DNA of 19,982 nucleotides, from positions 1-19,982 of the forward strand of contig USHI01000008.1 of the NCBI GenBank assembly GCA_900554405.1, in the 5' to 3' direction. This document shows positions 8,682-15,683 of the stretch, in pieces; positions within the stretch are counted from its first letter, which is position 1, and every line of letters starts with the position of its first letter. Under the pieces are notes generated by a model. The model saw only the letters and a program-made list of their open reading frames with translations. It did no database searches and was not told where the DNA came from. The position numbers were made by a program, and so were the translations under genes. The DNA comes from an uncultured Eubacteriales bacterium (GTDB lineage: Bacteria; Bacillota; Clostridia; Oscillospirales; CAG-382).

Positions 8682-9743
8682 TCAGAAAAGCCCCACAATA
8701 TCCTTGAACGCCACGAGCACCATCAGCAGTATAAGCAGCAGCATAAAAACGGCGCTGACCGTCTGTTCGAATTTTTTGTTCATCGGCTTGCCGCGTATCG
8801 CCTCGATAATATAAAACAGGAAACGCCCTCCGTCCAGCACCGGAATCGGGAGCATATTGCAGATACCGAGCGAGACCGAGATAAACACGGCAAGCATGGC
8901 TATCCGCCCCACGGCATCCGCAAAGGATACACTCTGCTCGATCGTTTCGCCGCCCTGCCCGCCGATCGCGATCGGCCCGCCGACTGCATCTATGCCGTAA
9001 CGCCCGGTGAAGGCATCAAGTGTCGAATCGGCTGTCATATAAACGGTGGAGCATGCCTGCCAGAAGGATTCATAAACTATGGTGCCGAAGGTCTTGTTCT
9101 TCTGCCACACCTTGAAATCCTGCCTGCCGCAGGCGATACCGTCGGTATCATCGATATCGAAGCGGACATTTTCGAGCAGCACCTCGCTGCCGCCGCGACG
9201 GACAAGTATATCCACCGGTTCCACCCCGTCCGACATTATCTTATATGCCATATCGGAATAGCAATGTATACGTTTCCCGTTGATTTCGAGTATTTCATCC
9301 TCGGCGCAAAGCCCGTAATCGTTCGAAACCGAGCCCTCCATAAAAGAGGAAACCGTTGTCGACCCTATAACGGAGGAAGAAGCGACAATGCAGAACATCA
9401 GCACGAACGCAAGAAGTATGTTCATTGCCGGCCCGGCAAGTACAATAAGCATCCTTTGCCACACCGGCTTTGAATTGAGCGGGGTCTTGCCTTTATGCTC
9501 CTCGGGAATCTCGTCGTCATATTCGCCGACCATGTTTACAAACCCGCCGATAGGAAACGCGCGTATGGAAATATCGTTGTATTTGCCGTGCCAGGTCTTT
9601 ATCGCGGGCCCCATGCCGATGGAAAATTCGATTACCCCCACGCCGCACGCCCGTGCAACAAGATAATGCCCGAGCTCGTGTATCGCAACGAGCAGCCCGA
9701 AAACGAAAACTGTGACAATAAGGGTCACGAGAACAGAAAGCAT
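8682..9743 (-). CDS. rseP: Site-2 intramembrane zinc metalloprotease (RseP/RasP)
   Basis: Polytopic inner-membrane protease of 353 residues. It cuts transmembrane segments such as anti-sigma factors and remnant signal peptides. The first membrane helix carries the zinc motif HELGH at 22-26. A second hydrophobic helix follows RMLIVLAGPAMNILLAF near residue 98. A PDZ domain covers about 125-210 (VSNDYGLCAEDEILEINGKRI). The third zinc-ligand motif, LDGG, is at 303-306 in NMLPIPVLDGGRF, and a C-terminal helix ends the protein (about 326-350). It has one PDZ domain, as in Gram-positive RasP, rather than the two of E. coli RseP. The ATG directly abuts the dxr stop (TAAATG) with GGAG just upstream. 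The cdsA-dxr-rseP order is conserved in many bacteria. Confidence 0.96.
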   Translation of the reverse strand: MLSVLVTLIVTVFVFGLLVAIHELGHYLVARACGVGVIEFSIGMGPAIKTWHGKYNDISIRAFPIGGFVNMVGEYDDEIPEEHKGKTPLNSKPVWQRMLIVLAGPAMNILLAFVLMFCIVASSSVIGSTTVSSFMEGSVSNDYGLCAEDEILEINGKRIHCYSDMAYKIMSDGVEPVDILVRRGGSEVLLENVRFDIDDTDGIACGRQDFKVWQKNKTFGTIVYESFWQACSTVYMTADSTLDAFTGRYGIDAVGGPIAIGGQGGETIEQSVSFADAVGRIAMLAVFISVSLGICNMLPIPVLDGGRFLFYIIEAIRGKPMNKKFEQTVSAVFMLLLILLMVLVAFKDIVGLF

Positions 9744-10892
9744 TTATATCACTCCAAGTGAATTCTTGACATAAAGCCTTGCGGCTTTATCGGTTTCCAA
9801 AATATCCGAAATTGTCGGTTCGGCTATATAGCGGCAATTGGAAGCCGCACCCTCCACAACGGAAAATATATCGGTAAACCCGATATTCCCGCGAAGGAAG
9901 GCGGCGACAGCCTCCTCGTTCGCGCCGTTCATTGCGGCGGGAACATTGCCGCCGCGCATTATTGCCCTGCGTGCAAGCGGCAGAAGCGTAAAAGTATCCT
10001 CATCCGGAGCCGAAAAATCGAGCCGCAGCCCGAACATATCGAGCTCTGCCGCCGGCGAAGGAAGCCTTTCGGGATATGTCAGCGCGTATTGGATACATAT
10101 CCGCATATCCGGAACCCCGAGCTGGGCAAGGATCGCATTATCCTCGAAGCAGACAAGTGAATGAACGGTGCTTTGCGGATGGATGACAACGGTGATATCC
10201 TTCGGCTCGACACCGAACAGCCACACCGCCTCTATAAGCTCCAGCCCCTTGTTCATAAGGCTTGCGCTGTCCACGGATATCTTTTTACCCATGTTCCACT
10301 TCGGGTGCTTCAAAGCCATTTCCGGCGTGACGGATTTCAGGAATTCGCGGTCCCTTCCGTAAAACGGTCCGCCGGAGCAGGTAAGATATATTCTTTTGAT
10401 CTTTCCGCCGCCACGGAGGCACTGGAATATCGCGGAATGCTCGCTGTCCACCGGGATAAGCTCGGCTTTTCCGTCCGCAACGGCGGCTTTCACCAGCGCA
10501 CCGCCGGCGACAAGCGTTTCCTTGTTTGCCAGTGCTATCCTTTTGCCCGCCCTTGCGGCGGCAAGCGTGGGCAGTAGCCCGGAAAGCCCCATAAGCGCGT
10601 TCACGAGCGTCGGCGCCGGATCGTTCGCAGCGAGCTCGGCAAGCCCTTCCGCACCGGCGTATATTTTTATATCGGTATCGGCAAGCATCAGCCTCAGCTC
10701 GGCATAATGCTCCTCGGCTATACAGGCGCTATGCGGGCGGAATTCGCGGCAGAGTGCGGCAAGCGCACGCACATTATTTTGCGCCGATAGCGAAGTAACG
10801 CGGATGCCTGAGCGCCGCGCTACATCAAGTGTTTGTGTTCCTATTGAGCCCGTCGCGCCGAGAACGGCGATCGTAGAAAAGCTGCTTTTCAT
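9744..10892 (-). CDS. dxr: 1-deoxy-D-xylulose 5-phosphate reductoisomerase
   Basis: First committed enzyme of the MEP pathway, turning DXP into methylerythritol phosphate with NADPH and a divalent metal; target of fosmidomycin. It has 382 residues, the normal length. The N-terminal Rossmann motif is VLGATGSIGTQTLDVARRS. LANKETLVAGG, the metal and substrate motif DSEHSAIFQCL, the substrate loop ASLMNKGLELIEA and VVIHPQSTVHSLVCF are all intact. The start is ATG 10892-10890, overlapping the cdsA stop (ATGA, 4 nt) with AGGA 5 nt upstream. The stop joins rseP without a gap. No truncation or missing key residue is seen. Confidence 0.98.
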   Translation of the reverse strand: MKSSFSTIAVLGATGSIGTQTLDVARRSGIRVTSLSAQNNVRALAALCREFRPHSACIAEEHYAELRLMLADTDIKIYAGAEGLAELAANDPAPTLVNALMGLSGLLPTLAAARAGKRIALANKETLVAGGALVKAAVADGKAELIPVDSEHSAIFQCLRGGGKIKRIYLTCSGGPFYGRDREFLKSVTPEMALKHPKWNMGKKISVDSASLMNKGLELIEAVWLFGVEPKDITVVIHPQSTVHSLVCFEDNAILAQLGVPDMRICIQYALTYPERLPSPAAELDMFGLRLDFSAPDEDTFTLLPLARRAIMRGGNVPAAMNGANEEAVAAFLRGNIGFTDIFSVVEGAASNCRYIAEPTISDILETDKAARLYVKNSLGVI

Positions 10893-11749
10893 ACGGTTCC
10901 TGAAACGGCGAAATTGCGGACGACTACATATACAAGAAGCAGCACCGAAACGGGTATGATACTGTCGAACCGGTCGAGCACGCCGCCGTGCCCCGGGAAT
11001 ATTTTGCCGTAATCCTTCACACCGAACTTACGCTTGATAAGAGAGGCGGAAAGATCGCCGAACTGGCTTACAACGGTGAGCACAGCCGCGACCGCAAGCG
11101 TAGCCAGCCCCCTTCTGCTGAGCAGAGAACCGATATCGAAGCAATTGAAGAATACCTGCACAAGCGCACCGCACAGTGTACCTCCGAGCACGCCGGAAAT
11201 GGCACCGGCAACGGTCTTTTTGGGTGAAATGTCCGGGCAGAGCTTCTTTTTGCCGAACGCCATGCCGCCGAAATAAGCAAAGGTATCGCAGCCCCAGCTC
11301 ACGGCAAGGACGAACCAGATCATGAAAAGCCCGACCCTTCTCAGCGCGGCGAGCGAGCAGAAGCCGACGGTTATATAAAGGAACATCGCAAAAAACATGA
11401 GCACCTTTTCTATATCCGACTTTTGCGGGGTAAGCACGCACACCCAAAGCAGCCAGAAGAAGAACAGCACAAGAAGCACTGTGATAACGAGCGCCGCGCA
11501 GAGATACGCACTCTCCGTCTGAAAGCGGAGAAAAGGGATATATGTAAACATCACCGCAAATGCCGAAAGCAGCACCGCGGGGACAAGTATTGAAGCCCGC
11601 TTCTGCATACCGCAGCATTCAAGCATTTCGTAAACCGAAAAGCCTGCCGCCAAAGCGAAAAGCACTGCCGCCCCGACAACACCGCCGAAAACGAGTATCG
11701 GTATCATTATCCCCAGGCCGATAACGGCGGTGATTATCCGTTTGCGCAT
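10889..11749 (-). CDS. cdsA: Phosphatidate cytidylyltransferase (CDP-diglyceride synthase)
   Basis: Integral membrane enzyme that makes CDP-diacylglycerol from phosphatidic acid and CTP, the branch point for phospholipid synthesis. It has 286 residues, mostly strongly hydrophobic, with several transmembrane helices (for example AVIGLGIMIPILVFGGVVG at the N-terminus and ALVITVLLVLFFFWLLWV near residue 90). The family signature near the C-terminus is complete: SLIKRKFGVKDYG, then FPGHGGVLDRFDS. The start is ATG 11749-11747. Its SD is GGGAGG, which lies within the uppS C-terminal codons and stop; the gap is 8 nt. It overlaps dxr by 4 nt. Placement between uppS and dxr is the usual one. Confidence 0.96.
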   Translation of the reverse strand: MRKRIITAVIGLGIMIPILVFGGVVGAAVLFALAAGFSVYEMLECCGMQKRASILVPAVLLSAFAVMFTYIPFLRFQTESAYLCAALVITVLLVLFFFWLLWVCVLTPQKSDIEKVLMFFAMFLYITVGFCSLAALRRVGLFMIWFVLAVSWGCDTFAYFGGMAFGKKKLCPDISPKKTVAGAISGVLGGTLCGALVQVFFNCFDIGSLLSRRGLATLAVAAVLTVVSQFGDLSASLIKRKFGVKDYGKIFPGHGGVLDRFDSIIPVSVLLLVYVVVRNFAVSGTV

Positions 11750-11757
11750 TGTAAAAG

Positions 11758-12447
11758 CTACCTCCCAAAGCGACGTTCACGCCGATTAAATGCTTCGATA
11801 GCTTTGAAAAGCTCTTTTTTATCGAAATCCGGCCAATAAACATCCGTGAAATAATACTCGGCATAAGCCGACTGCCATAAAAGAAAATTACTGATCCTGT
11901 ATTCCCCGCTCGTGCGGATGACCAGATCCGGATCAGGGATCCCGCGGGTATACAATGCCTCCGAAATGTCCGCTTCCGTAACGCTTTCCCTGCCGGAATG
12001 TATAAGCTCGTTCACGGCGTGGGTTATTTCCTGCCTGCCGCCGTATGAAAGGCAGACCGAAAGTACCATCCCGGTATTGGCGGAAAGCACCTCCTCCGAA
12101 TCGAGCAGCATTTTGCGGTATTGCGGTTCGAATCGCTTCATATCGCCCAACAGCCGCAATCGGATATTCTTTTCCGCAAGCTCCGGAACATAATCGACTA
12201 TTCCCCTGCTCATGAGCTCCATAAGCGCACTCACTTCGGAAACGGAGCGATTCCAGTTTTCGTTTGAAAAGGCATAAACGGTGAAATATTCCAGACCGAG
12301 CCCGTTTACGGTGCCGACGGTTTCCACAAAGCGCTTAAAGCCCGCTTTGTGCCCGGCTGCGCGCGGAAGAAAGCGTTTTTTTGCCCAACGCCCGTTGCCG
12401 TCCATTATAACGGCGATATGGCGCGGGACGGTCATATCCGTCGCCAA
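11758..12447 (-). CDS. uppS: Isoprenyl transferase (undecaprenyl diphosphate synthase)
   Basis: Cytoplasmic cis-prenyltransferase that adds isopentenyl units to farnesyl diphosphate, giving the C55 carrier lipid for peptidoglycan and other wall polymers. It has about 229 residues. HIAVIMDGNGRWAKKR holds the catalytic aspartate and diphosphate-binding residues. Also present are YAFSNENWNR, LSYGGRQEI, DPDLVIRTSGEYRISNFLLWQSAYAEYYF and WPDFDKKEL, ending NRRERRFGR. The start is uncertain: TTG at 12453, TTG at 12447 or ATG at 12435. I chose TTG 12447 because the strong SD GGAGG is 9 nt away; it is only 3 nt from 12453 and over 20 nt from the ATG. It uses the products of the MEP genes downstream in the same unit. 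Confidence 0.95.
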   Translation of the reverse strand: MATDMTVPRHIAVIMDGNGRWAKKRFLPRAAGHKAGFKRFVETVGTVNGLGLEYFTVYAFSNENWNRSVSEVSALMELMSRGIVDYVPELAEKNIRLRLLGDMKRFEPQYRKMLLDSEEVLSANTGMVLSVCLSYGGRQEITHAVNELIHSGRESVTEADISEALYTRGIPDPDLVIRTSGEYRISNFLLWQSAYAEYYFTDVYWPDFDKKELFKAIEAFNRRERRFGR

Positions 12448-12472
12448 AATCAATAACCTCCGATGCGAAAGC

Positions 12473-13024
12473 TCAGATTGCCATTATATCCTTGTCCTTG
12501 CGGGCAACGGCGTCATCCGCTTCTTTGATATACTTTTCGGTAACATCATTTATTGTCTTTTCGGCGGTTTTGAGGTCATCCTCGGTGATTTCGGAATTCT
12601 TCTTCATCGCCTTGGCGGCATCGTTCGCTTCGCGGCGGATATTGCGAATCGCGATCTTGCAGCCCTCGCCCATCTTTGCCGTCTTTTTCGTGAGCTCTTT
12701 TCTTCTTTCCTCCGTGAGTGCGGGGAAATTCAGACGGATACATTTGCCGTCGTTCGCGGGGGTGATACCGAGGTCGGAGGCAAGTATCGCCTTTTCGATC
12801 TCTTTAAGGAGGGAAGATTCCCACGGGGTGATAACAAGCGTACGGGCATCAGCTGTCTTGATCGTTGCAACGCCGTCGAGCCCGGTCTGTACGCCGTAAT
12901 AGGGAACGGTAATCTTGCTCAGAAGCTGGGGGTTTGCTCTGCCTACGCGTATTCCTCCGAAATCCTCCTCGAGCACGCATATGCTTTTCTTCATTTTTTC
13001 TTCGAAAGTCTTCATTTCAAACAT
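12473..13024 (-). CDS. frr: Ribosome recycling factor
   Basis: Cytoplasmic factor that, with EF-G, splits the post-termination ribosome. It has 183 residues, close to the usual 185. It shows the two-domain layout: the three-helix bundle formed by the N-terminal helix (KTFEEKMKKSICVLEEDFGGIRVGRANP, residues 5-32, given here as its two ends) and the C-terminal helices, with the beta domain in between (about 32-104, including ITPWE). The segment with FPALTEERRKEL, then AIRNIRREAND, is characteristic. The start is ATG 13024-13022 with GGAGG 8 nt upstream. The 41-nt gap after pyrH is AT-rich and shows no terminator. pyrH-frr-uppS is one of the most conserved orders in bacteria. Confidence 0.97.
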   Translation of the reverse strand: MFEMKTFEEKMKKSICVLEEDFGGIRVGRANPQLLSKITVPYYGVQTGLDGVATIKTADARTLVITPWESSLLKEIEKAILASDLGITPANDGKCIRLNFPALTEERRKELTKKTAKMGEGCKIAIRNIRREANDAAKAMKKNSEITEDDLKTAEKTINDVTEKYIKEADDAVARKDKDIMAI

Positions 13025-13065
13025 TGTTTTTTCCTCCGTTTTCTGATTTATATTCTTTTTGAATT

Positions 13066-13779
13066 TCAGTTATGTAAAAGCGTTCCGATAGCATTTCCGT
13101 TTGCGGCAAGAATAATGTTTTCAGGATCCGAAAGCGGAAACATCACGGTTTTGATATTATTTTCCATGCCGATTGCCGCGGCGCTCACGTCTATGGCTTT
13201 TAACCCCATCGAAAGCATTTCGGAATAGGTCAGCTCGTCAAACTTCTTCGCATCCGGGTGTTTTGCCGGGTCTTTGTCGTACACGCCGTCGACATTCTTT
13301 GCCGAAAGCACGGCATCGCATTTCAGCTCCGCCGCTCGGAGCATCATGCCCGTATCGGTGGAAAAGAAGGGATACCCGACTCCGCAGGCAAGTATGACCA
13401 CCTTGCCCTGTTCGAGATATTCGATCGCCTTGTACTGCGAATAGGTTTCGCAGAACTGCTGGATCCGGACCGCGCTCATCACGCGGGCATCCGCGCCGGC
13501 GGCAATGATATAATCCTGCATGGCAAGCGAATTTATAAGCGTTGCGAGCATGCCCATATGGTCGCCGCGGACACGGTCGACGGAAAGCCCGTTCTGCCTT
13601 GCCCCGCGCCAGATATTGCCCGCACCGATAACTATGCTCACCTGTATGCCGCTTTTAACGAGCAAAACGACCTTTTCCGCAACGTTTTTGAGCATCGTGT
13701 CGCTCAGAATGCCCTTTTCGCCGCCCGAAAGCGCCTCGCCCGAAAGCTTGAGCAAAACGCGGGAATACTTTTTTTTCAT
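13066..13779 (-). CDS. pyrH: Uridylate kinase (UMP kinase)
   Basis: Cytoplasmic hexameric UMP kinase of the amino acid kinase family that makes UDP for nucleotide, wall-sugar and RNA supply. It has 237 residues. LLKLSGEAL at the N-terminus, VIGAGNIWRG, the GDHMGMLATLINSLAMQD helix and KNVDGVYDKDP are all typical. The UMP-binding loop reads ACGVGYPFFSTDTG (about 131-144), where the family usually has GTGNPFF; the Thr and Asn of that loop are replaced by Val134 and Tyr136. I chose ATG 13779 (MKKKYSRVLL) over an in-frame ATG at 13800 because GGAGG lies 8 nt upstream of it, and that SD falls inside the longer reading. The gap after the lipoprotein stop is 21 nt. Confidence 0.96.
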   Translation of the reverse strand: MKKKYSRVLLKLSGEALSGGEKGILSDTMLKNVAEKVVLLVKSGIQVSIVIGAGNIWRGARQNGLSVDRVRGDHMGMLATLINSLAMQDYIIAAGADARVMSAVRIQQFCETYSQYKAIEYLEQGKVVILACGVGYPFFSTDTGMMLRAAELKCDAVLSAKNVDGVYDKDPAKHPDAKKFDELTYSEMLSMGLKAIDVSAAAIGMENNIKTVMFPLSDPENIILAANGNAIGTLLHN

Positions 13780-13800
13780 TGTGGTTTCCTCCGGAAACAT

Positions 13801-15015
13801 TTAGTTTTTGTTGCTGAACACCGAATATATGCCGCTCATGCCGGATATCATCCCCGCGCCGAAGGCATCCGGGATGCTTATGCTGCCGCCGCCGGAAAAA
13901 AGATCATCCGGGAAATAAGCCGCATAAAGCGCCTGATAAGGCTCGGGAACGGAATTCACCGTTCCGTCCTCCCCGGCAAGGGCAAGGCACGCCGCCGTGA
14001 TATCGGTGTATGTAGTTTCTGCGGTACAGAAGTAATGCTCGGCAAAATAATGCGCGGTCGGTTCGCTGTTTTCAAACCGGCAAAGCCCGGTGATATCGCT
14101 TACGGTGTGGGCAAAAACGACGTATCCGTCATACGAAAGCGTATCGCACGCCGTTTCGACAAGCCCCTGCAATGTTTCGAACTCCGTCGCGGCGAAAACC
14201 AGATCGAAATTCGTTATCCTGCCGCCCAGCTCCGCGCCGTGTTCGAACCGCATGACGGTGCAGGTGATATCCAGACTGCCACCGAGAAGCGCGGACTGGT
14301 CCGTTAAATACCGCGCGGCGGCGGCGGTTTTCGCGGTACGTTCGGCTTCCTCCGCTTCGCTGAAGCTGCGCTTTGAATCCGAAACGAAAAGGTCGATAAA
14401 AAGTATACTACCCGAAAGCGTTTTCAGCGAACCCATATCCGCAAATTGCGGTTTTTCGGGAGATATCATACCGGCGGATTCCGAAAACCGGCTTTGCGCG
14501 AGCCGCCATGTGCTCCCGTCGAAGCGGCAGGCAAGGCGCACCTCGCCTTCCGCGGCGGAAAAGGTTATTATCTTTTCGTTTTTGTCGGCGCCGTCGGATA
14601 CGGAAATGCTTTCGGGATCGTAGCCGGTGTCGAAAAAGCTGCCGGGATGGTAAAACACCTTCGTCTTGCCGGAGGATTCCGCAACGGATATTTTATCCGT
14701 CGCCGAAGGGTAGGAAAGATACATTTCGGCGACCGGCTTTTCGCAATAGACCGAATCGAGCAGACCGGTGATCGCCGAAAATTCGGCATATTCGCCGGTA
14801 ACGTGCATATAACCGACCCCGCTTTTGCTTGCGCACAGCGCGCCGTTTACAAAAATTCCGATCACCTGCGCATCGAGCTCGACAAGCTCCCGCGCACGAT
14901 CCCCCGACAGTCTCGGGGCAGTGTCGGTCACTTCCGGTTCGGGTTCGGTGCCGCCGCAGGCAAAAAGCGCGAGCAGCAGGATAGGTATCAAGGAAATGCA
15001 TAAAAACCGTTTCAT
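13801..15015 (-). CDS. Lipoprotein of unknown function heading the pyrH unit
   Basis: I do not recognise this protein. It has about 404 residues. From the chosen start it has a lipoprotein signal peptide (MKRFLCISLIPILLLALFAC) with the lipid-attachment cysteine at residue 20, then a short Glu/Pro/Thr linker (TEPEPEVTDTAP), so it is probably anchored on the outer face of the membrane. The mature part alternates strands and helices. A segment near residue 190 (SILFIDLFVSDS) is followed by a charged, alanine-rich helix. No HExxH, catalytic triad, membrane helix or repeat is evident. An ATG at 15030 is in frame but lies about 3 nt from the predicted transcript start, so I prefer ATG 15015 with GGGGA about 8-9 nt upstream. 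It is the first gene behind a strong promoter and 21 nt before pyrH. Confidence 0.8.
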   Translation of the reverse strand: MKRFLCISLIPILLLALFACGGTEPEPEVTDTAPRLSGDRARELVELDAQVIGIFVNGALCASKSGVGYMHVTGEYAEFSAITGLLDSVYCEKPVAEMYLSYPSATDKISVAESSGKTKVFYHPGSFFDTGYDPESISVSDGADKNEKIITFSAAEGEVRLACRFDGSTWRLAQSRFSESAGMISPEKPQFADMGSLKTLSGSILFIDLFVSDSKRSFSEAEEAERTAKTAAAARYLTDQSALLGGSLDITCTVMRFEHGAELGGRITNFDLVFAATEFETLQGLVETACDTLSYDGYVVFAHTVSDITGLCRFENSEPTAHYFAEHYFCTAETTYTDITAACLALAGEDGTVNSVPEPYQALYAAYFPDDLFSGGGSISIPDAFGAGMISGMSGIYSVFSNKN

Positions 15016-15039
15016 TGAACTTTTCCCCATATCATAGCG

Positions 15040-15068
15040 ATTATAACAGAATTGGCAGTGGATGGCAA
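15040..15068 (-). promoter_or_regulatory. Strong sigma-A-type promoter for the lipoprotein-pyrH unit
   Basis: On the minus strand, a -35 TTGCCA (15068-15063, one mismatch to TTGACA) is followed by exactly 17 nt and a perfect -10 TATAAT (15045-15040). The -10 carries an upstream TG in the extended position (TGTTATAAT). It sits in the only sizeable gap of the window, just after the DUF2344 stop. The transcript should begin near 15032-15034, leaving a leader of roughly 18 nt before the preferred lipoprotein start at 15015, too short for a riboswitch. No terminator lies between the DUF2344 gene and this promoter, so readthrough from the uvrA side is also possible. Confidence 0.85.
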
Positions 15069-15079
15069 TAGAAAATGCA

Positions 15080-15679
15080 TTAAAAATTGATGTTTTCGCG
15101 CACTATGCGTGTTGTCCGTGCAAGCGGCGCAAGGAATGCCGAAACATATGCCGGATTCAGGTATTCGCTTCCGGATGCGGGCAGCAGCACGCGCAGCAGT
15201 GTGCCGCGTTCCGATGCAGCAGCCGAAACGAGCTCCACCGCGCCGGAGATATCCACCTGTTTTTCGCCGCTCTTGCTGCGCTTTGTAACAACCATTTCCC
15301 CGGAGATCGCGTTTATTATGCTTTCGGGCGCGGCCCCCTCCAGCTCGATACGGTAAAGCGCGCTTTGCGGTGCCGTTTTACGTTCGATCCGCTCCGCGGA
15401 AATGATCTCCATCCCCGGAAACGTGGCTGCCGAAAGAGCTTCGCACACGGCCGCCGGTTCGATATCCTTTTCCAGCCGGAAATCGAACACCTCGCGTTCG
15501 CCCTCCTGATACACCGAAAGCGGAAGCACTATATTGAGCCGCGGGTGCGGATTGAAGCCCTCCGTATAGGCTATCGGCAGTCCGGAGCGGACAAGCATCC
15601 GTGCGACCGCACGTTGAAGGTCGAGGTGGGATATGTATTTAAGCCGCCCGAGCTTGGTAAATGTCACTCTGTAATCCAT
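15080..15679 (-). CDS. TIGR03936 / DUF2344 family protein, radical SAM partner
   Basis: Small protein of 199 residues matching the TIGR03936/DUF2344 family, which is found beside or fused to TIGR03960 radical SAM proteins. Its molecular function is, to my knowledge, not established. The N-terminal signature is clear: RVTFTKLGRLKYISHLDLQ, then RMLVRSGLPIAYTEGFNPHP, typical of the family. It starts at ATG 15679-15677, only 4 nt after the radical SAM stop, with GGGAGGG upstream overlapping that gene's end, so the two are made together. In many Clostridia the pair precedes rng/rne and rplU-rpmA; here the next gene is a lipoprotein behind its own promoter. Family assignment is fairly sure; the role is unknown. 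Confidence 0.88.
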   Translation of the reverse strand: MDYRVTFTKLGRLKYISHLDLQRAVARMLVRSGLPIAYTEGFNPHPRLNIVLPLSVYQEGEREVFDFRLEKDIEPAAVCEALSAATFPGMEIISAERIERKTAPQSALYRIELEGAAPESIINAISGEMVVTKRSKSGEKQVDISGAVELVSAAASERGTLLRVLLPASGSEYLNPAYVSAFLAPLARTTRIVRENINF

Positions 15680-15683
15680 GTGA

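Noticed and set aside
8678..8698. TTG at 8698 as the ispG start
   Set aside because: It would add six residues (MWGFSE) not seen in the family and lies inside rseP; the ATG at 8680 gives the usual N-terminus.
13025..13065. Small inverted repeat (ATTC and GAAT around an A-rich loop) between pyrH and frr, considered as a terminator
   Set aside because: The stem would be only about 4 AT-rich pairs with no following U run, and frr needs to be transcribed from upstream. It is ordinary AT-rich spacer.
15016..15079. Riboswitch or attenuator leader ahead of the lipoprotein-pyrH unit
   Set aside because: The predicted 5' leader is only about 18 nt, too short to fold a sensor, and no hairpin with a U run is present.
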